From assembly GCF_036046055.1 (NCBI RefSeq), contig NZ_CP107939.1, positions 5,270,001-5,334,000 of the forward strand: DNA of 64,000 nt, in the 5' to 3' direction. This DNA comes from Nocardia sp. NBC_00403 (lineage in GTDB: Bacteria; Actinomycetota; Actinomycetes; Mycobacteriales; Mycobacteriaceae). The notes beneath the pieces are model-generated. The model was not told the DNA's origin and did not search any database. It saw nothing but the letters and a program-made list of their open reading frames with translations. Both the position numbers and the translations under genes were made by a program. Shown here piece by piece: positions 8,906 through 16,232 of this stretch (its first letter is position 1; each line of letters opens with the position of its first letter).

Positions 8906-9565
8906 ATGCACATCGACGATTCGCGCGCGGCACTGCTCGCCGCCGGGGAACGACTCATCGCCGAACGTGGCGTCGAGGTCCCGCTGCGCGACATCGCCGC
9001 GGCGGCGGGCCAACGCAACAACTCGGCGGTCCACTACTACTTCGACTCACGCACCGGCCTCATCGAAGCCATCGTCGAGCGCAGGATGAACTGGCTCGAA
9101 GACCGCAGGATGCGCCTGCTGGCCGAACACGAAGCCGACGGCACCGCGCACGAAGTCCGCACCCTGGTCGCCATGCTCGCCGCACCGATCCTCGAATTGG
9201 TCGGGACCGCCGGCGTCACCCATTACGGCCGCTTCCTCGAAGTCGTCCGCGCCCACCCCGTGATCACCGACGCCCGCCGCCTCGCAGGCGCAGACCGTGC
9301 CGCGGTCAGCATCATCGCCGCCCGCCTGGACGCCGCGCTCCCACAACTGCCACCCCGCCGACGCCGCCAACGCCTGGAAACGATGGCAACGGTCATGTTC
9401 GCCCTCTTCGCCGACTACGAACGCGCACTGGAGTCCGGCGTCCGCACCGCGAACCCGGAGCAGGACGCCGCCGAAATCATCGACATGATCGTCGCCATAC
9501 TCACCGTCCCCGTCCCCGTCCCTCTTCGCGATCCGCCTCCCGCCGGCCGCAACCGATCTCGCTGA
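8906..9565 (+). CDS. TetR/AcrR-family transcriptional regulator
   Basis: A 219-residue regulator. The N-terminal 50 residues form a TetR helix-turn-helix (AALLAAGERLIAERG, then VPLRDIAAAAGQRNNSAVHY with YFDSRTGLIEAIVERR). The rest is a helical ligand-binding/dimerisation domain ending in a proline- and arginine-rich tail. It is divergent from the VOC-LLM pair with 60 bases between that carry an inverted repeat overlapping the opposing promoter. It is most likely the local repressor of that unit. Inducer unknown. Confidence 0.88.
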   Translation: MHIDDSRAALLAAGERLIAERGVEVPLRDIAAAAGQRNNSAVHYYFDSRTGLIEAIVERRMNWLEDRRMRLLAEHEADGTAHEVRTLVAMLAAPILELVGTAGVTHYGRFLEVVRAHPVITDARRLAGADRAAVSIIAARLDAALPQLPPRRRRQRLETMATVMFALFADYERALESGVRTANPEQDAAEIIDMIVAILTVPVPVPLRDPPPAGRNRSR

Positions 9566-9940
9566 CCCCGCACAAGCACGTCGGCGGCAGTGCTTGGCGT
9601 GTCACCTCCAACCCGCTCGAACGCGCTGCGATGCCGTCGCGGAGTCCCGCGAACCCGTCTGCGGTGAGGCAGCCACTCGGCGGCGTCGGCTTGGGAGTGC
9701 GCTGCGTCGACGATGCAATCCAGACCGAAGCGCGACCGGCGCCACGATCGGCACACCGCTTCCCGGGCGGGAACTTCAAGTCGTCGAGTGCCAGACCATC
9801 GACGGTTTCTGCACTTTTGCAGACGATACCTGCGCATTTCTCTATTGCCTGCACACAAAGTGGACACCAATACTGACCAAGCCTGTGTGTGGTGCGTCAC
9901 ATGCGTACGGGCGGCGTGTGGAAAGAAGAGGAACAACTGG
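9566..9940. other. Intergenic region upstream of the fatty-acid transporter
   Basis: 375 bases with no supported gene. Short open frames here have no recognisable protein character. A small inverted repeat CTGCA/TGCAG (9809-9822, 4-base loop) and an AT-richer segment lie 60-130 bases before the transporter start and may hold its promoter. Confidence 0.4.
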
Positions 9941-11380
9941 ATGACGTCCACGATAGAAGAAGCCATCTCCGAAAAGGGCCTTGCGCGGGTTGCGCAGTCG
10001 CTCGCCAGATGGACGGAGAAGTGGTTCCCTGATGCCTACGTCGTCGCGCTGGCAGGCGTATTCATCGTGGCCGTCGCTGCGCTGGCCAACGGCTCGTCAC
10101 CGCGAACAGTCGCGAACGCGTTCGGCGATGGTTTTTGGGATCTGACCGCTTTTACTCTTCAGATGGCAATGGTGGTTCTCACCGGATACGTCATCGCCAC
10201 GTCCCCGCCTGTCGCCCGGCTGATCGACCGGCTGGCCACCCTGCCGCAAACTGCTAGCAGTGCGGTGAGTTTCGTTGCGTTCCTCTCCATGTCGATATCA
10301 TTTCTGAACTGGGGACTCAGTCTGGTTTTCGGCGGTCTACTGGCCCGGGCGATCGCCCGTCGGACCGATCTACGCGTGGACTATCGCGCGCTCGGCGCGG
10401 CGGCGTTCATGGGGTTGGGCGCCGTGTGGGCGCTGGGAATATCCTCCTCGGCCGCGCAGCTACAGGCCACCGCCACCTCGTTGCCTCCGGCACTGCTGAG
10501 AATCACCGGTGTCCTCGACTTCGGACACACGATCTTCACGTGGCAGTCCCTGCTCATGTGCGCCATCGTCATGGCGCTCACCGTGGTGATCGCTCACTTC
10601 TCGGCGCCGAAGGACGCAGCAATCAAGACCGCCCAAGAGTTGGACGTCGATCTGGATGACCAGCCCGCGGAGGTGGCTCCACGTTCCCGTCCAGGGGAAT
10701 GGCTCGAGTACAGCCGCATCCTGCCAATCCTGGCTGGCCTGATGACGGCGGGCTGGTTGACCTCCCAGCTCACCGCCAAACCGCTGCTCACCGTTGTCAG
10801 CAGCCTGAATGGTTATCTGCTCGTCTTCCTCATGCTGGGCTTGGTGCTCCACGGCACCCCGCGCAAGTTCTTGCAAGCCGTCTCCCTCGCCGTACCCGCC
10901 ACGGCCGGCATTCTCGTCCAGTTCCCGTTGTACGCCGCCATGGCCGCGATCCTCACCAAGGCGAAGGGCAGTGGCGGTCTCACCATCTCCGAACACCTCG
11001 CGGAGTTCTTCACGAGCATCGGCGGCGGCGGAAGCTTCGCCATCGTCATCGCCCTCTACACCGTGGTGCTAGGCGTATTCGTCCCGTCCGGCGGCGGAAA
11101 ATGGCTGGTCGAAGCCCCCTACGTCATGCAGGCATCGACCGACGTCCACATGAACCTCGGCTGGACGGTTCAGATATACAACGTCGCCGAGGCACTGCCG
11201 AACCTCATCAACCCGTTCTTCATGCTGCCTCTGCTGGCAGTGCTCAGACTGCGGGCACGTGACCTCGTCGGATTCACGTTCCTGCAGTTCCTATTCCACC
11301 TGCCGGTCGTACTGCTTCTCGTATGGTTGCTCGGAATGACGTTCGAATACGTCCCGCCGATATTGCCCGCCACCCCGTGA
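9941..11380 (+). CDS. AtoE-type short-chain fatty acid transporter
   Basis: A 479-residue integral membrane protein with about 10-12 hydrophobic segments. It matches the short-chain fatty-acid transporter family (AtoE/TIGR00366): the N-terminal helix LARWTEKWFPDAYVVALAGV, SFLNWGLSLVFGGLLARAIAR, the GAVWALGISSSAAQL region and late SGGGKWLVEAPYVM with NLINPFFMLPLLAVL. It probably imports acetoacetate- or butyrate-like acids. The ATG at 9941 has an AGAAGAGGAA ribosome site; the frame is open further upstream but without protein character. No acetoacetyl-CoA transferase genes lie beside it. Confidence 0.9.
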   Translation: MTSTIEEAISEKGLARVAQSLARWTEKWFPDAYVVALAGVFIVAVAALANGSSPRTVANAFGDGFWDLTAFTLQMAMVVLTGYVIATSPPVARLIDRLATLPQTASSAVSFVAFLSMSISFLNWGLSLVFGGLLARAIARRTDLRVDYRALGAAAFMGLGAVWALGISSSAAQLQATATSLPPALLRITGVLDFGHTIFTWQSLLMCAIVMALTVVIAHFSAPKDAAIKTAQELDVDLDDQPAEVAPRSRPGEWLEYSRILPILAGLMTAGWLTSQLTAKPLLTVVSSLNGYLLVFLMLGLVLHGTPRKFLQAVSLAVPATAGILVQFPLYAAMAAILTKAKGSGGLTISEHLAEFFTSIGGGGSFAIVIALYTVVLGVFVPSGGGKWLVEAPYVMQASTDVHMNLGWTVQIYNVAEALPNLINPFFMLPLLAVLRLRARDLVGFTFLQFLFHLPVVLLLVWLLGMTFEYVPPILPATP

Positions 11381-11381
11381 C

Positions 11382-11543
11382 CTATCCAGGTCGGTTCTGC
11401 TCGTTACCTCTCAGCATTTCGCGCCGGATGGTGTCTTGGGAGACCAGCACGCATGTTCCCCGCCCGAAGCGGCACTGCAACGCGCGGGCCACGGTCGATT
11501 TGCCCGACGCCGAATTGCCCCGAATCACAATGAGAGTGCTCAT
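11382..11543 (-). pseudogene. Truncated AAA_33-type P-loop kinase
   Basis: A 53-codon fragment that starts correctly (ATG 11541-11543, GGAGG upstream) with MSTLIVIRGNSASGKSTVAR. This is the strand and Walker A (GNSASGKST) of the actinobacterial zeta-toxin/AAA_33-like small-molecule kinase family. It continues through LVSQDTIRREML and then stops a few codons later. Full-length members are about 170-190 residues, so roughly 70 percent, including the Walker B and lid, is missing. The truncation sits directly against the transporter's stop codon. Confidence 0.7.
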
Positions 11544-11590
11544 TCCGAGGAACTTCCTCCGACCTGTGCATGGGCTCGGTGCGGTGGACT

Positions 11591-11790
11591 GGGAAGTCTT
11601 GGGGGGAGCAGTTGGTAGCGCGGTCGCGGGTGTGCGCGCGTAGGTTCGGGATCGACCGCACTGCCGAGTGGTTCCCGATGAAGGTCGCCGAAGAGGCCGG
11701 GGAGTTGATGCAACAGTGCTCATGGCCCATAGTCGTGGCACCGACATTCAAGCGGTGATCGAACGTAAGTGGCTGCGGCCCGAGGAGCTC
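11591..11790 (+). pseudogene. Remnant of MazG-like pyrophosphohydrolase
   Basis: Two reading frames carry consecutive pieces of one protein family. The first (around 11637-11712) reads FGIDRTAEWFPMKVAEEAGE then LMQ, the EExxE metal-binding helix region of MazG/phosphoribosyl-ATP pyrophosphohydrolase-like proteins. The second frame (about 11713-11790) reads AHSRGTDIQAVIERKWLRPE, which matches the C-terminal helix of the same family. About 35-40 residues between them, including the second metal-binding helix, are missing. I conclude a deletion plus frameshift destroyed the gene. From 11791 to 12002 nothing is recognisable. Confidence 0.6.
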
Positions 11791-12002
11791 GACGACGAGC
11801 CCGATCCAGCGATCGCGTCGACTTCGGGTGGGTTCGCCGATTCGGACGGTATTCGTAGACACAGAATGCTTGGCAGGAGCGACACCGCCGAGCAAAACGC
11901 GGTCGCCCTCCAGCACGCGGCCGACGATCGACTCTGTGGATGCCTACATACTGTCGGTGACACTATCGACTATCGGACACCGTCGCGTACGGCTGGTGGC
12001 GC

Positions 12003-12939
12003 CTATTCCTTCTTTAGTACCTTCAGGGATTGCTGGGCTTGGTTTTTGGCGATCGTGTCGAGATCGCCCCGATTCACCGGGGGTTCGCCCTTTGCGCGCA
12101 GGACGGCGACTTCTACTCGCACCGAGATGTTGCTGTCGTGCACGCCCACGATGTAAGTCATTCCGTTGCTGGTGTCGGTGGTCGAGGTGTGCCAGTAGCC
12201 CTGGGCGCCGATTCCGGTGATCTCGCCGAAGGCAAGCCCCGCTCCGGTGGCGGCGGTGTCGGTATGTTTCCAACGGTCGTAGGCGGGGGCGGCCTCGCCG
12301 CCGGTGAACTGGGCCTGGAGGCTGATTCCGGCTTCGTCGAAGGTGGCGTCGTCGTCGACGGTCGAGGGGCTGGTGTAGCGGATCGCGCAATACAGGTTGC
12401 CGCCGTCGGAGGTATTCGGCGGAAATTCCTGATGCTGGGGATCTTCCCTGGGGGTGGATGACCACCTCTGTAACGGCGTGGGATCGACAAGGTCGCAGGC
12501 ATTGGTGATCGCGCTCATCCGAATAGATCCCCGGCGCAGCTTTCCGGCGCGACGTCGTCGTGGCCGGGGCCGCGCTGGAAGGGGCCGGGGTGCTGGACGA
12601 GGCCGGGGCAGCGGCAGAATTGCCGCCACTGTCGCCGCCGCTGACGAAGATGCCGATCGCCACACCGATACCCAGCACCACTACCAGCCCGAGAACGCCG
12701 CCGATGATCAGACCCGTTTTGCCGCTACCGGTCGACGGCGTTGGTGGCCTGTACCCCTGACCAGGTTGGCCGTACCCGATAACAGGCTGAGCGGAAGCAA
12801 ACGTAGGTGCAGGCACTGACGTGTAGGTGCCCGAGTTGGGGTCATCCCAGTCGCCCACCGGCGGATTGTATTGCCGCACAGCGCGATCGGCGTTTCCCGG
12901 CGTCGGCTGATCGTCAGGTCCGCGCTGGGAGTACGTCAT
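12003..12939 (-). pseudogene. DUF3558-like membrane-anchored protein, frameshifted copy
   Basis: The N-terminal frame starts at ATG 12939 and gives a Pro/Gly-rich cytoplasmic stretch, a transmembrane helix (GLIIGGVLGLVVVLGIGVAI) and an Ala/Ser/Pro linker. It then loses homology right after APGIYS. A second frame, one base shifted, picks up SAITNACDLVDPTPLQRW and runs to a stop at 12003. The adjacent intact paralogue (13065-13958) reads straight through at the equivalent place. One extra C at 12519-12520 explains the break. Family members are surface-exposed actinobacterial proteins of unknown role. It could be a sequencing error rather than a true mutation. Confidence 0.7.
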
Positions 12940-13064
12940 CCCCGTAGCCCCTCCGGTTCTGCAACGGGCTCACCCGTCGACCATCAACTCCCAAGCCATC
13001 CTATTCCTGCGGCATCGAGCAGCGATCTGCACCGTCCCCATCGGCCTGCTCGAGTCGACGGCCT

Positions 13065-13958
13065 CTACTTCTCCTTCAAACCGTCCAGCGCCCTGCGGAC
13101 TTGGGGCCTGGCGATCGAATCGAGTTCGTCCAGGCTCACCACAGGAGAACCCTTCTCACGCGTAAGCGCGATCTTTACCCGCACCGAGACATTGCCATCC
13201 TGCACACACACGACGTAGGCCATTTCCGCGACGAGGTTGCCGGTCACTTCGGAATGCCAGTAGCCCTGGCCGCCGATTCCGGTGACCTCGCCGGAGACCG
13301 ACCCCGGTCCGGCGGTGGCGGTGTCGGCGTGTTTCCAATGGTCGTAGAAGGGCGGAGCTGTCCCGTCGGTGAACTCGGCCTCGACGCTCATTCCGGCTCT
13401 GTTCATGGAGAACTCGGCTCCGGTCGAACTGGTGTAGCCGACATCGCATTTCAGGCTGCCGCTGTCGTGGGTGGACGGCCGGGTTTCCCGATGGTTGGGA
13501 GCGCCTTTCGGCATGGACGACCATTTGGTCAACGGTGTGGGGTCGACCAGGTCGCACGCATCGGTGATCCCGTTCATCGAATAGGTCCCCGGCCCCGATC
13601 CCTGCTGGGCAGTGGACGACGCACCGGCGGACTTACCATCGTCACCGCCGAGGAAGATACCGATCGCCACACCGATACCCAGCACCACCACCAGCCCGAG
13701 AGCGCCGGCGACGATCAGACCCGTTTTGCCGCTACCGGTCGACGGTGGTGGATACGGTGGTGGCGGCCGGTACCGCTGACCGGATTGGTTGTACCAAGGC
13801 GAGTCGGCAACCGGGCTCGCCGCCGCGGGACCGAAGAACACGAGGTCTGCGCCTGCAGTGGGATTGTCCTGGCCGCCGGGTGGGTTGAATAGCGGCGGTG
13901 CGGGTTCGGCGGTGCCCGGGTTCGGGTTATCGCCGGGTTCGTGCTGGGAATCGGTCAT
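13065..13958 (-). CDS. DUF3558-like membrane-anchored protein, intact copy
   Basis: A 297-residue protein. Residues 1-90 are Pro/Asn/Gly-rich, followed by one transmembrane helix (GLIVAGALGLVVVLGIGVAI) and a short Ser/Gly linker. An extracytoplasmic domain of about 160 residues follows, with ITDACDLVDPTPLTKW and a second cysteine in LKCDVGY, the DUF3558 pattern. Type II topology is expected. The ATG at 13958 is chosen because the paralogue upstream in the window starts at the matching place and both have the same CCGGAGGGGC sequence before the start. An earlier in-frame start at 14039 is less likely. Function unknown. Confidence 0.75.
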   Translation of the reverse strand: MTDSQHEPGDNPNPGTAEPAPPLFNPPGGQDNPTAGADLVFFGPAAASPVADSPWYNQSGQRYRPPPPYPPPSTGSGKTGLIVAGALGLVVVLGIGVAIGIFLGGDDGKSAGASSTAQQGSGPGTYSMNGITDACDLVDPTPLTKWSSMPKGAPNHRETRPSTHDSGSLKCDVGYTSSTGAEFSMNRAGMSVEAEFTDGTAPPFYDHWKHADTATAGPGSVSGEVTGIGGQGYWHSEVTGNLVAEMAYVVCVQDGNVSVRVKIALTREKGSPVVSLDELDSIARPQVRRALDGLKEK

Positions 13959-14129
13959 GCGTATAGGCCCCTCCGGTCTCGAACGGGCCTCCCCGCCAAA
14001 TCGTCGACCCCGGCCGTGATCGTAGTAGTTCGGGTGCAATCAGGACGCGAAACCCGGACTCTGCAGATCGACCCCATCGAGTCCGAGACAGTCATGACCC
14101 CCAGCGACCAAGCAGCCCGCACAGCAGAC

Positions 14130-14176
14130 TGACCTGCCCCACCAGTTAGGTTCCAGTTGTGGTGGCTAACTGACAG
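14130..14176. repeat. Left terminal inverted repeat of the IS3-family element
   Basis: Starts TGACCTGCCCCACC; pairs with 15348-15394 over about 47 bases with a cluster of mismatches in the middle. The orfB stop codon lies inside this repeat. Confidence 0.9.
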
Positions 14177-15209
14177 CGCGGATGTTGTTGTTGTCGAAGG
14201 ATAATTCGTACTCGATCGGAGTGGAGTAGCCCAGGGCGGAGTGGCGCCGCTGGCGGTTGTGGAAGATCTCGATGTAGTCGAAGATCGCGTTGGCGAGCTC
14301 GATTCGGGTCTTCCATTTCTTGCGGTTGAGTAGCTCGATCTGCATCGAGGACCAGAAGCTTTCCATCATCGCGTTATCGAGTCCGTCGCCGACGGTGCCG
14401 AACGAGGGCAGCAGACCCGCGGAGCGGATCTTCTCGCCGAAGACCCAGGACGTGAATTGGGTGCCGTGGTCAGCATGCACGACCCCACCGGGAGCGGGAT
14501 GGCGATTACGGATAGCCATGTCCAAGGCGTTGACCACCAAGGTCGCGTCCTGCTTGGAATCGATCGACCAGCCCACGATCCGACGGCTGAACGCGTCGAG
14601 AACCGCAGCGCAGTAGACCCAGCCTTCTCGCGTCCTGTGTTGCGTTATGTCAGTGACCCACAACTCATTTGGCGCCAGCCGGTGGAACTTGCGGTTAACC
14701 AGATCATCGGCAGTCGCGACGCCGCGCAGGCGTTTGACCCGCGTCGGCCCGGGCAGCCCGTAGATGCCGGCTTGGGTCATCAGAACCGACACCGTTCGCG
14801 AGCAGACCTGCACGCTCATACCGAGGGTGAGTTCGGCATGGATTCTGCGGTACCCGTAAGTGCCCCGGGAGGCGACGTGGACCTCACGGATCAGCCCGGT
14901 CAGCCACTGGCGCCGCAGCTGGGTGGGTGTGGTCGGGGTGCGTTTGTGCTTGTAGTAGTTCTGGCGAGTAATTCCGAGGATTCGGCAGCATCGGTCCACT
15001 GGGGCCCCGGCGTCGACGAGAGCGTCGATCACCGGGTAGACCCTTTTGGGCGGGGCTTGTCCTCGCCGAGGAATTTCGTTGCTTGGCGGATGATCGCCAA
15101 CTCGCTTTCCAGTTCGGAGATCCGTCGCCGCGCCGCCCGTAACTGCACCGACTCGGTAGAGGAGGTACCGGGTCGCAGTCCGCGGTCGATCTCGTCTTGA
15201 CGGACCCAT
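14166..15209 (-). CDS. IS3-family transposase OrfB (DDE catalytic part)
   Basis: The rve-type catalytic half of the transposase. The DDE triad is seen in NELWVTDITQHRT (first D), GGVVHADHGTQFTS (second D) and LDNAMMESFWSSMQIELL (E). An HTH_21 region, YPVIDALVDAGAPVDRCCRI, lies near the true start of the homologous part. The first 45-50 codons of the open frame are the antisense-free overlap with orfA and are probably not translated alone. The functional product is the frameshift fusion with OrfA. The frame is intact to its stop inside the left inverted repeat. Confidence 0.92.
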   Translation of the reverse strand: MGPSRRDRPRTATRYLLYRVGAVTGGAATDLRTGKRVGDHPPSNEIPRRGQAPPKRVYPVIDALVDAGAPVDRCCRILGITRQNYYKHKRTPTTPTQLRRQWLTGLIREVHVASRGTYGYRRIHAELTLGMSVQVCSRTVSVLMTQAGIYGLPGPTRVKRLRGVATADDLVNRKFHRLAPNELWVTDITQHRTREGWVYCAAVLDAFSRRIVGWSIDSKQDATLVVNALDMAIRNRHPAPGGVVHADHGTQFTSWVFGEKIRSAGLLPSFGTVGDGLDNAMMESFWSSMQIELLNRKKWKTRIELANAIFDYIEIFHNRQRRHSALGYSTPIEYELSFDNNNIRAVS

Positions 15210-15325
15210 TTTGACAGCGTCACTGGATGAATGCCTAGCTCGACGGCTGTCTGCTTGGCTTGTCTGCCTGCGCGTACCAGCGCGACTGCTCGCGCACGGA
15301 ACTCGGGAGGGTAGGGGCGGGGCAC
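15029..15325 (-). CDS. IS3-family transposase OrfA
   Basis: A 98-residue protein with an N-terminal helix-turn-helix (YPPEFRARAVALVRAGRQ, then KQTAVELGIHPVTLSKWVRQ) and a following heptad-rich helix with RAARRRISELESELAIIRQA that acts as a leucine zipper in this family. It binds the element ends and regulates transposition. It starts at GTG. Its 3' end overlaps orfB by about 180 bases, and the OrfAB transposase is expected by -1 slippage at AAAAG near 15044-15047. Confidence 0.92.
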   Translation of the reverse strand: MPRPYPPEFRARAVALVRAGRQAKQTAVELGIHPVTLSKWVRQDEIDRGLRPGTSSTESVQLRAARRRISELESELAIIRQATKFLGEDKPRPKGSTR

Positions 15326-15347
15326 GGCGTTCAGCCTTTCGTAAAGG

Positions 15348-15394
15348 CTGTCAGTTAGCCACTGGAACTGGAACCCAAGGGGTGGGGCAGGTCA
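15348..15394. repeat. Right terminal inverted repeat of the IS3-family element
   Basis: Reverse complement starts TGACCTGCCCCACC and ends GGCTAACTGACAG, matching the left repeat; the orfA promoter would lie just inside. Confidence 0.9.
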
Positions 15395-15397
15395 GAC

Positions 15398-16232
15398 TGT
15401 CACCCAATCCTGCAGCGGCCCCCAGCCGGATCGGTAACGTACTTTACGTGACAGCCGCGCCGGCCCAGAATTGCTTCTCACGATTCATTTGACTTTCGGG
15501 CATCGGACGCGGCGGTGTTCGGTGTCGCGATCGATCAAATCGCATCATTCGGCTGCGGAGCTCATCGATTCACGTCAAGTGCGAGACATCAAAGCCGGTG
15601 TTCAGTAGCATTAGATGGGTGCGGCGCAACGGGTTTCCATATATCTCGGGCGTAGAAGGTTCACACGCGCAATTCCTGCGCGTAAACGTGTGAGCATCTT
15701 GTCTTTCGAGGGGCAGGATAATGTTCGAAGCGGCAGCCGCCATGGGGCAGGTCCAGCTTTGTGGTGTGATATCGAACCGAGGTGAGGTGCGGGAATCGGC
15801 CACTTCGACAACGCGGATTTCATCTAATTACGGACATTTCGTACGTACCTCGACACGTCCGGTGGGGTCTCCGTCGCCCTCGCGTGACCAGCGGTTTACT
15901 GGACGTCTACACGCCTGCGGCGGCACATCGTCGTGTTACGACGAATTTGTTGCACAGTTGCTCGGCAAGGTCAGGGGGTTTACGTACCTGTGGCAGGCGG
16001 CGTCTGAAGAGTGCTTCCATCGGAGAGCGGCTACGTCTTGGAGTCGTCATTAGTAACGTCATGCGCTTCGACCGGCACATGACCGTAGGGGGTGAGAGCT
16101 CGCTTCAACGTCGGTCAAGAGTACATGTAATTGCATCTGTAACGGAGAAGACATCTACGGAAAATTCTGGGCACGGGCGGATTCTTGTTGCGCGCTGCTC
16201 CTGGGTCTCGGAATTTGAGGAGGGGTTAGACG
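15398..16232 (+). promoter_or_regulatory. Long non-coding leader before the NRPS
   Basis: 835 bases between the IS target duplication and the NRPS start with no supported gene. Several short frames exist, the longest (15721-16053) having a GAGGGG before its ATG but no recognisable protein. It contains a strong nested inverted repeat at 15661-15693 and ends with the ribosome site GAGGAGGGG (16217-16225), seven bases before the NRPS ATG. The region around 15820-16170 is AT-richer. It presumably holds the NRPS promoter and regulatory sites, which I could not fix with confidence. Confidence 0.55.
15661..15693. promoter_or_regulatory. Nested inverted repeat in the NRPS leader
   Basis: An inner perfect 7-base repeat ACGCGCA (15665-15671) / TGCGCGT (15677-15683) with loop ATTCC sits within an outer TCACACG (15661-15667) / CGTGTGA (15687-15693), with three A residues bulged. 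It could be an operator dyad, a terminator for something now lost, or an mRNA hairpin. About 540 bases separate it from the NRPS start. Confidence 0.5.

Larger units (their letters stand above)
14130..15394 (-). mobile_element. IS3-family insertion sequence, complete
   Basis: A 1265-bp element with two overlapping transposase frames on the minus strand. The ends are imperfect inverted repeats of about 47 bases beginning TGACCTGCCCCACC and ending GGCTAACTGACAG. The trinucleotide GAC occurs immediately outside both ends (14127-14129 and 15395-15397), a 3-bp target duplication typical of the family. The frames overlap and are joined through a run of four A residues (minus strand, 15044-15047), the classical programmed -1 frameshift site. 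Both frames are open, so the copy may be active. It sits between the DUF3558 genes and the NRPS leader. Confidence 0.93.

Noticed and set aside
9713..9940. N-terminal extension of the fatty-acid transporter
   Set aside because: The first 76 codons are Arg/Cys/His-rich with no membrane character; ATG 9941 has a ribosome site and the family's normal N-terminus.
11944..12939. 331-codon frame as a complete gene
   Set aside because: Homology to the neighbouring paralogue stops at APGIYS and resumes in another frame, so the C-terminal third is out-of-frame noise.
15721..16053. 110-codon frame with a GAGGGG before its ATG in the NRPS leader
   Set aside because: No recognisable motif and irregular codon use; I treat it as leader sequence, though a small upstream gene is not excluded.
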